55,077 nucleotides of DNA from Chloroflexota bacterium (GTDB lineage Bacteria > Chloroflexota > Anaerolineae > Aggregatilineales > Phototrophicaceae): assembly GCA_026713245.1 (NCBI GenBank), contig JAPOOU010000128.1, positions 1-55,077 of the forward strand. Direction: 5' to 3'. The stretch's first letter is position 1, and each line of letters begins with the position of its first letter. The translations under genes were made by a program, and so were the position numbers. The notes under the pieces were generated by a model that saw only the letters and a program-made list of their open reading frames with translations, was not told the origin of the DNA and ran no database searches. This document shows positions 18,649-25,687 of the stretch, in pieces.

Positions 18649-19176
18649 TTATTGGTCATTCTCTTGTTTCGTCCTGCGCCGCCGCGCCCCAACATTCCGC
18701 GCATTTGGATAATCTTCTCGCAGGGCATAAAAGCCTTTGCTGGTGGGGCGTATGAAGCGCCGATCTTCTTCATCCCGCCGATTGTCATCTTGCGTCATGC
18801 GCGAAACCAGCGCGCTAGCAGGGTCCTGACCCCGGATGACCGCGCCCCGCCGCATCAATTCATCAGCCAGGTCACGATAGTGCATCGGCTCTCCCTCGCG
18901 CTCGCGCAAGACCTGTTCCACCAGATCCAGCAACTCTGGCGTAGGTGTTGAAGGTGAAGGCGAACGTCGTTCTCTTTGCAGCTGCTTACTGTTCTCTGGA
19001 GACTCCGCGGATAGCAATGCCTGTACGTGTACAAGTCGCTCCTCATTGGCGCGGTAATCCGCCTCCTTCAATTCGATTTCTTGGCGCAACTGCTCAATCG
19101 TTTGCTGCAATCTGTCACGCTCGCTGCGCAGCGAACGTTCGAGCGCACCATTTGTGTAATAAGTATCGTCTGTCAT
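18649..19176 (-). CDS. Coiled-coil protein with HARE-HTH winged-helix domain
   Basis: A 175-residue first gene of the cassette, with GGAGAGG seven bases before its ATG. Residues of about 11-57 form a coiled coil (LERSLRSERDRLQQTIEQLR and onward), 58-79 a Ser/Pro/Arg linker, and 80-153 a HARE-HTH-like winged helix (ELLDLVEQVLREREGEPMHY, DLADELMRRGAVIRG, RMTQDDNRR, then RFIRPTSKGFYALRE). The C-terminus is basic (RNVGARRRRTK). HARE-HTH domains are known in restriction, DNA-modification and chromatin proteins, where they are thought to sense DNA state. Twenty-six bases separate it from the GHKL start chosen here. It probably binds DNA for the cassette. Confidence 0.85.
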   Translation of the reverse strand: MTDDTYYTNGALERSLRSERDRLQQTIEQLRQEIELKEADYRANEERLVHVQALLSAESPENSKQLQRERRSPSPSTPTPELLDLVEQVLREREGEPMHYRDLADELMRRGAVIRGQDPASALVSRMTQDDNRRDEEDRRFIRPTSKGFYALREDYPNARNVGARRRRTKQENDQ

Positions 19177-19212
19177 CCTAACCTCTCCACTTTGCCAAGC
19201 TTATTTATCCGT

Positions 19213-19243
19213 ATTATACTAGGTTATACCAAAAACGAAACAA
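19213..19243 (-). promoter_or_regulatory. Probable promoter of the HARE/GHKL cassette
   Basis: On the minus strand a perfect TATAAT (19213-19218) lies 37 bases before the ATG, with TTGTTT (19238-19243) upstream at a long 19-base spacing. The surrounding bases are A+T-rich. The -10 box is convincing; the -35 box is weak. The remaining bases up to the insertion sequence at 19391 hold nothing recognisable. Confidence 0.45.
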
Positions 19244-19390
19244 GCAGTTTTTAGATCTTTATTTCACAGTCAGTATAAAAATAGAAAATATGTTCTAATA
19301 CGAGATAAAAATGAACATTCGCATCAAAATGGAAAACGTGCCAGATGCTCGTTGAGAGTTTGGTGTTTTGGCTCAATTCAAAATTAGATG

Positions 19391-20624
19391 CAGAGCAATC
19401 GCATCACTATTTGGAAAATGCGTTGAGGATTTGCCATCGAAGCTTATCGTTTCGTGCTGACTGTAATCGCTTGCGCCGCAGGCTGATTTTTTTGGGATGT
19501 TTCTTGAGCAAAGCCAAGGCGATATGCTGTAGGACAGCGAAGTTTTCTGGGCTGTGTCCCACACGAATACGGCTGTCGTCTTGCCGAAAGGTCACATCCA
19601 AGACTCGATGGAGTTTATTTTCAATGTGCCAGTGCGAACGAATTGTTCGCAGGAGTTGATTGGCATCCTTCTCTTGTAATGAGGAGATAAAATAGCGCGT
19701 CTGCGTGTTTTGCCACTGCCCGTCCAGTAATTGGGCATGTTGGACGCGGACTAGTGACTGCAAACCCGTCCAGCCTTCTTGCTGGCTTAAGTCATTCAAG
19801 ACAGCGACATCGGTCATCACTTCACAGACCCGGCGCTCGACCCGCCCACGCGGCTTGCTGATTTCTTCAGTGTGACTATATTGACCGATCAAGCGCGGAT
19901 GGCGAGCGTCCGCATAAGCGAAAAGGGACTGAGCTGTGTCGTACAAACTGCCCTGATTTTCCTTTAAGGCTATGACATAATCCGCTCCGTGCTCGCTAAC
20001 AATAGACTTCACGATGTCTTTCTGACAGCCCATCGCGTCCAAAGTCACGATGCAGCCTTTCAAATATAGCAATTTCAGCAGTTCGGGAATTTCAGGTATC
20101 TCATTGCTTTTCGCGTCCACAGCGCGCTTGCCCAAGACCAAGCCGGCTTCCACTGACCAGGCATGCAACAGATGCAAGGCGCTCTTTGCTTGCCTATGAT
20201 CATGGCTGCGCCGCAACGTCTTGCCGTCTATTGCCACAATATCGCCTTCAGCTAATACTGGCTTGATGCTGCTAATCCAATCTTGGTAGCACAACTGTAC
20301 CTGCTGAGGGTCTAAGAGTTGGAAAACGCGGGCAAATGTATCGTGCGATGGAATACCGCTAGGCAACTCTAAAAATCCCCTTAACCATTCCTCTTTATCC
20401 TCGCCAAAATCAACAATGTCCACCCAGGTCTCGGCACCGCTGATCACTGCGCAGATCGCGATGGTGATGATATCCAGCAACGGGTGTAATTGACCATGTT
20501 CTCGGCGCGGATCTTCTAAACTGGCAAAGGCGTCCGCTATGCCACTTGGGCTCATCTCGGGCTCTCCTCATCCGTATTGATGAACCCATTCTATTCACCT
20601 TTCATTTTTGGTGCGATTGCTCTG
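19391..20624 (-). mobile_element. Intact ISAs1-family insertion sequence
   Basis: The element is 1,234 bases long. Its ends are inverted repeats: CAGAGCAATCGCATCA on the left, and on the right, read inward, CAGAGCAATCGCACCA (15 of 16 identical). The 9-base sequence aattagatg occurs directly outside both ends (19382-19390 and 20625-20633), a target-site duplication of the size expected for ISAs1 elements. A single full-length transposase gene fills it. The intact ends, duplication and gene suggest a recent insertion. It sits between the HARE/GHKL cassette and the nuoA promoter without breaking a gene. Confidence 0.93.
19407..20555 (-). CDS. ISAs1-family DDE transposase
   Basis: A 382-residue transposase. 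The N-terminal region (FASLEDPRREHGQLHPLLDI, then AICAVISGAETWVDI) and the catalytic core are typical of the family: IVAIDGKTLRRS carries the first Asp (about residue 152), CIVTLDAMGCQKDI the second, and HWHIENKLHRVLDVTFRQDD the final Glu. Length is normal and no frameshift is seen, so it is probably active. The stop codon lies 16 bases inside the left inverted repeat. Confidence 0.96.
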   Translation of the reverse strand: MSPSGIADAFASLEDPRREHGQLHPLLDIITIAICAVISGAETWVDIVDFGEDKEEWLRGFLELPSGIPSHDTFARVFQLLDPQQVQLCYQDWISSIKPVLAEGDIVAIDGKTLRRSHDHRQAKSALHLLHAWSVEAGLVLGKRAVDAKSNEIPEIPELLKLLYLKGCIVTLDAMGCQKDIVKSIVSEHGADYVIALKENQGSLYDTAQSLFAYADARHPRLIGQYSHTEEISKPRGRVERRVCEVMTDVAVLNDLSQQEGWTGLQSLVRVQHAQLLDGQWQNTQTRYFISSLQEKDANQLLRTIRSHWHIENKLHRVLDVTFRQDDSRIRVGHSPENFAVLQHIALALLKKHPKKISLRRKRLQSARNDKLRWQILNAFSK

Positions 20625-20641
20625 AATTAGATGGGTCTTTC

Positions 20642-20670
20642 TTGATTTTGCCGACATAGTATGCTAGTCT
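20642..20670 (+). promoter_or_regulatory. Candidate nuo operon promoter
   Basis: TTGATT (20642-20647) and TAGTCT (20665-20670) are 17 bases apart, and TGC directly before the -10 box gives an extended -10 element. It lies 50 bases before nuoA and only 8 bases beyond the target duplication of the insertion sequence. The promoter itself is intact, but any upstream control sites would now be more than 1.2 kb away. Confidence 0.4.
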
Positions 20671-20720
20671 CTTTGAAGTCTTGATTTGTTCCAAAAAGCA
20701 CAAACGGTTGGAATGCCTGT

Positions 20721-21080
20721 ATGACCGTTCTCGAATTTGGCCCTGTCGCAGCGCTGCTTGTGATTGCCTCTGCGCTGGCCCTGATCATCGCTAACAGTTC
20801 GCGCGTGCTGGGTCCGCATCGGCCAAGCTATCGCAAGTCGGTGCCCTACGAAAGCGGGATGAAGCCGATTGGTCCGGCGCTGCGTCGCTTGCCGGTCAAG
20901 TTCTACCTGGTTGCGGTTCTGTTCATAATTTTCGACATAGAAGTGATTTTCTTTTTGCCTTGGGCAGTTTCCATGCGCGACCTCGGCGTCTATGGACTGG
21001 CAGTGATGGCGGTATTCACAGTCATTCTGGTCGTAGGTTTCGTATATGAATGGAAGAAGGGTGGTTTGGAATGGGAGTAA
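20721..21080 (+). CDS. nuoA: NADH-quinone oxidoreductase subunit A
   Basis: A 119-residue membrane subunit of complex I with three transmembrane helices. The loop [18 protein letters not shown] and the second helix with the acidic [14 protein letters not shown] motif are diagnostic. It belongs to the membrane arm near the quinone site. Its stop overlaps the nuoB start by ten bases, so the two are translationally coupled. Confidence 0.97.
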   Translation: MTVLEFGPVAALLVIASALALIIANSSRVLGPHRPSYRKSVPYESGMKPIGPALRRLPVKFYLVAVLFIIFDIEVIFFLPWAVSMRDLGVYGLAVMAVFTVILVVGFVYEWKKGGLEWE

Positions 21081-21553
21081 GCTCCAAGCTCGGTAACCTG
21101 GGTGTTGTCACAACCACCGTTGAGCAAGCTGTTAATTGGGCGCGAACGGGCGCCATGTGGCCGCTGCTTTTTGGCTTGGCCTGCTGCGCAATTGAGTACA
21201 TGAGTTCGCAGGCTTCAAGCTACGATTTGTCTCGCTTTGGCATGGAGTTGAACCGGGCCACGCCTCGTCAGGCGGATCTGCTGATTGTATCGGGACGCTT
21301 GACGCGGAAAATGGCGCCGGTCGTGCGCCAGCTCTACGATCAGATGGCGGAACCAAAATGGGTCATCTCCATGGGCGATTGCGCTTCCTGCGGCGGCGTT
21401 TACAACAACTATGCGATTGTGCAGGGCGTCGACGAGATCATACCCGTGGACGTTTATATAGCGGGCTGCCCGCCGCGCCCAGAGCAGTTGTTGCACGGCA
21501 TCTTAACCCTGCACGAAAAGGTAAAGAGCGAGCGCGTCGCGGATTGGGCATAA
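21071..21553 (+). CDS. nuoB: NADH-quinone oxidoreductase subunit B (N2 cluster)
   Basis: About 160 residues. The start is set at the ATG of MGVSSKLGN inside the end of nuoA; a more upstream ATG would add seven residues encoded wholly inside nuoA. The subunit binds the terminal [4Fe-4S] cluster N2, and the ligand cysteines are visible in [25 protein letters not shown] and [13 protein letters not shown]. It passes electrons to quinone at the junction of the two arms, in the peripheral arm on the cytoplasmic side. Confidence 0.97.
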   Translation: MGVSSKLGNLGVVTTTVEQAVNWARTGAMWPLLFGLACCAIEYMSSQASSYDLSRFGMELNRATPRQADLLIVSGRLTRKMAPVVRQLYDQMAEPKWVISMGDCASCGGVYNNYAIVQGVDEIIPVDVYIAGCPPRPEQLLHGILTLHEKVKSERVADWA

Positions 21554-21591
21554 TCGGTTCGTGGACTTTTTGATCAGTTTCTGAGGCGGCG

Positions 21592-22158
21592 TTGGGAATG
21601 GAAATTCCGGCAGCAAGAGACCCGGTATCAGCAGCGCGAGATGCTTTTGATTGTGCCATCTTACATGTGAAGCAATTTCGCGGAGAGACGACGCTCGTCG
21701 TGGAATCATCCCGCGCCCCCGAAGTGCTGGATTTCCTGCGCGTCACTTCCGGGTTGGTGTACAACATGCTTTCCGACGTAAGCGCTGTCGACTATTACCC
21801 GGACGACTATGGCGACGAATTTGACGGCGACTACCGTCCCGGGCGTTACGCGGTCTGCTACCACATACTTTCGATGCTCTATAACCGGCGGCTGCGCGTA
21901 AAGGTGTTCGCCGCAGAAGAAGATCCGCGTCTGCCGACGGCGACTGTGGTTTGGCCCGCGGCCAATTGGCTGGAACGCGAAATAGCCGACATGATGGGCA
22001 TTACATTTGATGGTCATCCCGACCAGCGACGGCTGCTAATGCCCGACGATTGGCACGGTCACCCGCATCGGCGCGACTATCCCCTGGGCAAAGAGACGGT
22101 CGCCTTTTCTTTCAACGAAGCGGAAATCCGCAAGCACAAGCCTTTTGCGCAGAGCTAG
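21592..22158 (+). CDS. nuoC: NADH-quinone oxidoreductase subunit C
   Basis: A peripheral-arm subunit of about 188 residues, separate from nuoD. The diagnostic C-terminal segment is present: AANWLEREIADMMGITFDGH, then LMPDDWHGHPHRRDYPLGKE. TTG is used as start because GAGG lies five bases before it; an ATG two codons later is an equal alternative. It sits 38 bases after nuoB and 14 bases before nuoD. Confidence 0.95.
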   Translation: MGMEIPAARDPVSAARDAFDCAILHVKQFRGETTLVVESSRAPEVLDFLRVTSGLVYNMLSDVSAVDYYPDDYGDEFDGDYRPGRYAVCYHILSMLYNRRLRVKVFAAEEDPRLPTATVVWPAANWLEREIADMMGITFDGHPDQRRLLMPDDWHGHPHRRDYPLGKETVAFSFNEAEIRKHKPFAQS

Positions 22159-22172
22159 ATTCCGAGGTCACA

Positions 22173-23441
22173 ATGGCAGTTGCAGCGCAAGCGCAATCTA
22201 TCGAAGAGCAGCGCACATGGGAAGGCAGCCTCGACCAATTGAGAGGATTGGTTTCCGAACGGGCGATGACCGGCGAAACCATGCTGCTCAATATGGGACC
22301 GCATCATCCCAGCACGCATGGCGTATTGCGTCTGCTGCTCGAGCTGGACGGTGAAGAGATTGTCACCTGCTTGCCCGACATCGGTTTTTTGCATACTGGC
22401 ATAGAAAAGTCCCTTGAAGACAAGAGTTATGAAAAGGCGCTTCCGCTGACGGACCGCATGGATTATCTGTCGCCGATGTCCAACAACATGTCATTTTCCT
22501 GCGCCGTCGAGAAGCTGCTTGACCTGGATGTGCCGGAGCGCGGTCAGATTATCCGCGTGATCTGTCTTGAGTTGGCGCGCTGCGCCAGTCACCTTGTCTG
22601 GCTGGGGACGCACGCCATAGATATGGGCGCAATGAGCGTCCTGCTATATGCCTTCCGCGAGCGCGAGCGCGTACTCGGCATGTTTGAGATGCTTTCCGGC
22701 CAGCGCATGATGAGCAGCTATATTCGTCCCGGCGGCGTTTGGCGCGACGTGCCGGCCGAGTTCCTCCCCACGATCAAACAGTTCCTTAACGATTTCCCGG
22801 CCAAGGTGGATGACTACGAAGCGCTGCTGACCCAAAACCCGATCTGGAAAGACCGGGCGCAGGGCGTGGGAGTGGTGGAGCCGGATGTAGCGCTGGCGCA
22901 TGGAATGACGGGCCCGGCCTTGCGCGGTAGCGGCGTCAACTGGGACTTGCGCAAGGCGCAACCATACAGCGGATATGAGACCTACGACTTTAATGTGCCG
23001 CTTGGCGAACATGGGGACGTGTACGATAGATACTTGATCCGAATTCAAGAATTCCGGGAAAGTATGAAGATCCTGCATCAGGCGGTTGCCCGGCTTGAAA
23101 CGGTGAAGGGACCATACCGCTCGGAAAACCGCAAGTATGTTCCGCCGCTGCGCAGCGAGTTAGGCCAGAGCATGGAAGCGGTGATCCACCACTTCAAGTT
23201 GTGGACATACGGTTATGACGCGCCCGATGACGAAATCTATAGCGCGATTGAAAGCCCGCGCGGTGAAATCGGCTGTTACATTCACGGAACCGGCGGCAAT
23301 AAACCGCGCCGGGTGCATTTTAAGACGCCGTCGTTTATTCATATTAGCGCGCTGCCGGTCATGTCGGGCGGTTATCTACTGGCGGATATGGTAGCGATCA
23401 TCGGCAGCGTCGATATCGTTCTTGGCGACTGCGATCGTTAG
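22173..23441 (+). CDS. nuoD: NADH-quinone oxidoreductase subunit D (49-kDa)
   Basis: About 422 residues from the ATG at 22173, which has GAGGT five bases upstream; an upstream in-frame extension would run back through nuoC and is rejected. Family motifs include NMGPHHPSTHGVLRLLLELD, PDIGFLHTGIEKSLE, TDRMDYLSPMSNN, ESPRGEIGCYIHGTGGNKP, and the conserved C-terminus ADMVAIIGSVDIVLGDCDR. The subunit forms the quinone cavity with NuoB. A 74-base gap to nuoE follows with nothing evident in it. Confidence 0.97.
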   Translation: MAVAAQAQSIEEQRTWEGSLDQLRGLVSERAMTGETMLLNMGPHHPSTHGVLRLLLELDGEEIVTCLPDIGFLHTGIEKSLEDKSYEKALPLTDRMDYLSPMSNNMSFSCAVEKLLDLDVPERGQIIRVICLELARCASHLVWLGTHAIDMGAMSVLLYAFRERERVLGMFEMLSGQRMMSSYIRPGGVWRDVPAEFLPTIKQFLNDFPAKVDDYEALLTQNPIWKDRAQGVGVVEPDVALAHGMTGPALRGSGVNWDLRKAQPYSGYETYDFNVPLGEHGDVYDRYLIRIQEFRESMKILHQAVARLETVKGPYRSENRKYVPPLRSELGQSMEAVIHHFKLWTYGYDAPDDEIYSAIESPRGEIGCYIHGTGGNKPRRVHFKTPSFIHISALPVMSGGYLLADMVAIIGSVDIVLGDCDR

Positions 23442-23518
23442 GTCGTATAGTGATTTGCAGGGTAGATACAGGAAATCACGCTGATGCTCCAAAGCGCGTT
23501 TTTGAAGGAAACTGATTG

Positions 23519-24019
23519 ATGGCAATCATCGACAATCCGAAGTACCGAGACCGTATCCAGCATCATCTTGCCAAATACGAAACCAAGCGTTCCGCGGTGA
23601 TGCCGCTGCTCTATCTTGTACAAGAAGAATACGGCTGGGTTAATCAGCAGGGCATAGAAGAAGTTTCGCGGATTCTTGACCTGGATCCAACCCAGGTCAA
23701 GTCAATCGCCGGTTTCTATACCATGTATTCGGAAAAGCCGAAAGGCAAGTACTGGCTGCAAGTGTGCACGGATCTGCCTTGCGCGCTGCGGGGCGCCGAC
23801 GAGTTTCACGCCTGGTTGAAGGATGAGCTTGGCGTGGAAGAGGGCGGCACGACCGACGATGGCATGTTTACTGTCGAACACGTTATGTGCCTGGCCGCTT
23901 GTGACAAGGCGCCAATGCTGCAGTGCAATTTTCACTATGTAGAGAACCTGGGTCAAGAAAAGATGCGCGAGTTGTTGGCGCAATGGCGCGAGGAAGCGGC
24001 GCAGCCGGCCAAGGGCTAG
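23519..24019 (+). CDS. nuoE: NADH-quinone oxidoreductase subunit E (24-kDa, 2Fe-2S)
   Basis: About 166 residues. An N-terminal helical domain (MPLLYLVQEEYGWVNQQGIE) is followed by the thioredoxin-like fold with the [2Fe-2S] cluster N1a, whose ligands lie in VCTDLPCALRG and MCLAACDKAPML. The ATG at 23519 has AAGGAA upstream; a TTG directly before it is possible. With NuoF and NuoG it forms the NADH-oxidising tip of complex I, so this complex is the NADH-using form and not the truncated 11-subunit type. Confidence 0.96.
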   Translation: MAIIDNPKYRDRIQHHLAKYETKRSAVMPLLYLVQEEYGWVNQQGIEEVSRILDLDPTQVKSIAGFYTMYSEKPKGKYWLQVCTDLPCALRGADEFHAWLKDELGVEEGGTTDDGMFTVEHVMCLAACDKAPMLQCNFHYVENLGQEKMRELLAQWREEAAQPAKG

Positions 24020-24055
24020 GCGCGCCGTCGAACGGAAAAGGACCTGAAACCGAGT

Positions 24056-25324
24056 ATGCATATTCTTTTGCGCGGACGCGAAATTGAAAACATCGACCAG
24101 TTGCAGGTCTATGAAGAGCATGGCGGCTTCGATGGATTGAAAACGTCGCTAGCTATGAAGCCGTCCGAAGTGATCGATCAGATGAAGGCCTCTGGTTTGC
24201 GCGGTCGCGGTGGCGCTGGCTTTCCCACGGGCGTGAAATGGAGTTTTATCCCCCAGCACGAGCCAGTCAAATATGTCACGGTTAACGCCGACGAAAGCGA
24301 GACCGGCACCTTCAAAGACCGCGAAATCATGGAGAAGAATCCATATCAATTGATTGAGGGTTCTTTGATATGCGCTTACGCCATTCAAGCCAAGGCGGTT
24401 TATATCTACCTGCGCGGCGAGTTTTGGGATATTGGCGCGCAACTTGACGAGTGCGTTGAGCGGCTGCGCGACAAAGGTTTCGCAGGCAAGAACATCATGG
24501 GCTCGGGCTATGATTGCGAGGTTTATACGCATCTTGGCGCCGGCGCCTATATTTGCGGCGAAGAAAGCGCCCTGCTAAACAGTTTGGAAGGGTACTTGGG
24601 GCAACCGCGGGTGCGACCGCCGTTCCCGGCACAAAAGGGCGGCGGACTCTATAAGGAAGCGACAGTTGTCAACAACGTTGAAACGCTCGCCAACTGTCCC
24701 TTCATCATGCGCGAAGGCGCGGAAGCGTTCAAAGCCATCGGCACCGAGCAGAGCGCGGGCAACAAAGTTTATTGTATCAGCGGTCACGTCAAGAAACCGG
24801 GCAACTATGAATTGCCCATGAGTACAACCTTCCGCGAATTGCTCTATGATCATGGCGGCGGGCCATTATATGATGACCGCGCCTTCAAGGCGATGCTGCC
24901 TTCGGGCGGTTCGGGACCGATCGTTCCCTTAACCGACGAGGTTCTGGACACGCCGATGAGCTATGAACATTGCGCGAATATCGGCACAATTATCGGTTCC
25001 GCGTCCATCATCGTTATGGACGAATCGGTCGATATGACCTGGGTTGCTTCAAAAGTTACAAAATTTTTTGAGCACGAAAGCTGCGGTAAGTGTACGCCTT
25101 GTCGCGAAGGCACCTATTGGTTGGACAAAGTGATCGATCGTATTTTGGACGGCCGCGGGACGCCCGATGACGTCAAGCGCATCGCGGATGTGGCTGAAAA
25201 TATGCAAGGGACGACGCTTTGCGCATTGGGTGATTTCGCCGCAAACCCGATCATTCATACGATCAAGCACTTTCCTGATGATTTCGCCCAGCACGTGCAG
25301 GCGGCGCCTGCAAGTGGCGACTGA
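24056..25324 (+). CDS. nuoF: NADH-quinone oxidoreductase subunit F (FMN, NADH-binding)
   Basis: A 422-residue flavoprotein of the complex I tip. GLRGRGGAGFPTGVKW (48-63) is the NADH/FMN glycine-rich loop, VNADESETGTFKDRE and GAGAYICGEESALLNSLEG complete the FMN site, and ESCGKCTPCREGT with the distal cysteine in LCALGDFA binds cluster N3. Length is normal. The stop is followed after three bases by the small TPR-like gene. Confidence 0.98.
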   Translation: MHILLRGREIENIDQLQVYEEHGGFDGLKTSLAMKPSEVIDQMKASGLRGRGGAGFPTGVKWSFIPQHEPVKYVTVNADESETGTFKDREIMEKNPYQLIEGSLICAYAIQAKAVYIYLRGEFWDIGAQLDECVERLRDKGFAGKNIMGSGYDCEVYTHLGAGAYICGEESALLNSLEGYLGQPRVRPPFPAQKGGGLYKEATVVNNVETLANCPFIMREGAEAFKAIGTEQSAGNKVYCISGHVKKPGNYELPMSTTFRELLYDHGGGPLYDDRAFKAMLPSGGSGPIVPLTDEVLDTPMSYEHCANIGTIIGSASIIVMDESVDMTWVASKVTKFFEHESCGKCTPCREGTYWLDKVIDRILDGRGTPDDVKRIADVAENMQGTTLCALGDFAANPIIHTIKHFPDDFAQHVQAAPASGD

Positions 25325-25327
25325 AGC

Positions 25328-25645
25328 GTGACGATTAGGTCCGGTTTGTTGTGGCGAATCTTGAAGAATGTGTTTCATAGTCCGCTAGAGCGCGAACGGG
25401 ATTTTTATGACCGCTTACGCGAATTGAGCGGCGAGATTGAGGCGCTGCCGGAATCAATCACTCACTATGTGCTGCGCGGAGAGTTGTTTATCGAACGCGG
25501 CGAATTCGAACGGGCGAGAATGGATTTCGAGGCAGCAGTGGATATTGCTGAAGCGCTGGACCCAAACGGGTCTTGGGGTCTGTTGGAGCAGGTGATGCAA
25601 GACCGCGCTTTGCAGGGAATCGAATTGGTGCAACGACGTCGGTAG
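25328..25645 (+). CDS. Small TPR-like protein inside the nuo operon
   Basis: A 105-residue soluble protein starting with GTG three bases after the nuoF stop and ending 42 bases before nuoG. The sequence ESITHYVLRGELFIERGEFE, continuing RARMDFEAAVDIAEALDP, matches the TPR helix-pair pattern (about residues 43-80), flanked by charged helices. It is not one of the 14 core subunits. Its position suggests a role in assembling or stabilising the NuoEFG module; this is inference. Codon use looks like its neighbours, so it is probably a settled member of the operon. Confidence 0.8.
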   Translation: MTIRSGLLWRILKNVFHSPLERERDFYDRLRELSGEIEALPESITHYVLRGELFIERGEFERARMDFEAAVDIAEALDPNGSWGLLEQVMQDRALQGIELVQRRR

Positions 25646-25687
25646 CGAAGTCCACGGTTTAACGCCGTTGTTGAGGTGGAGGTCCGG

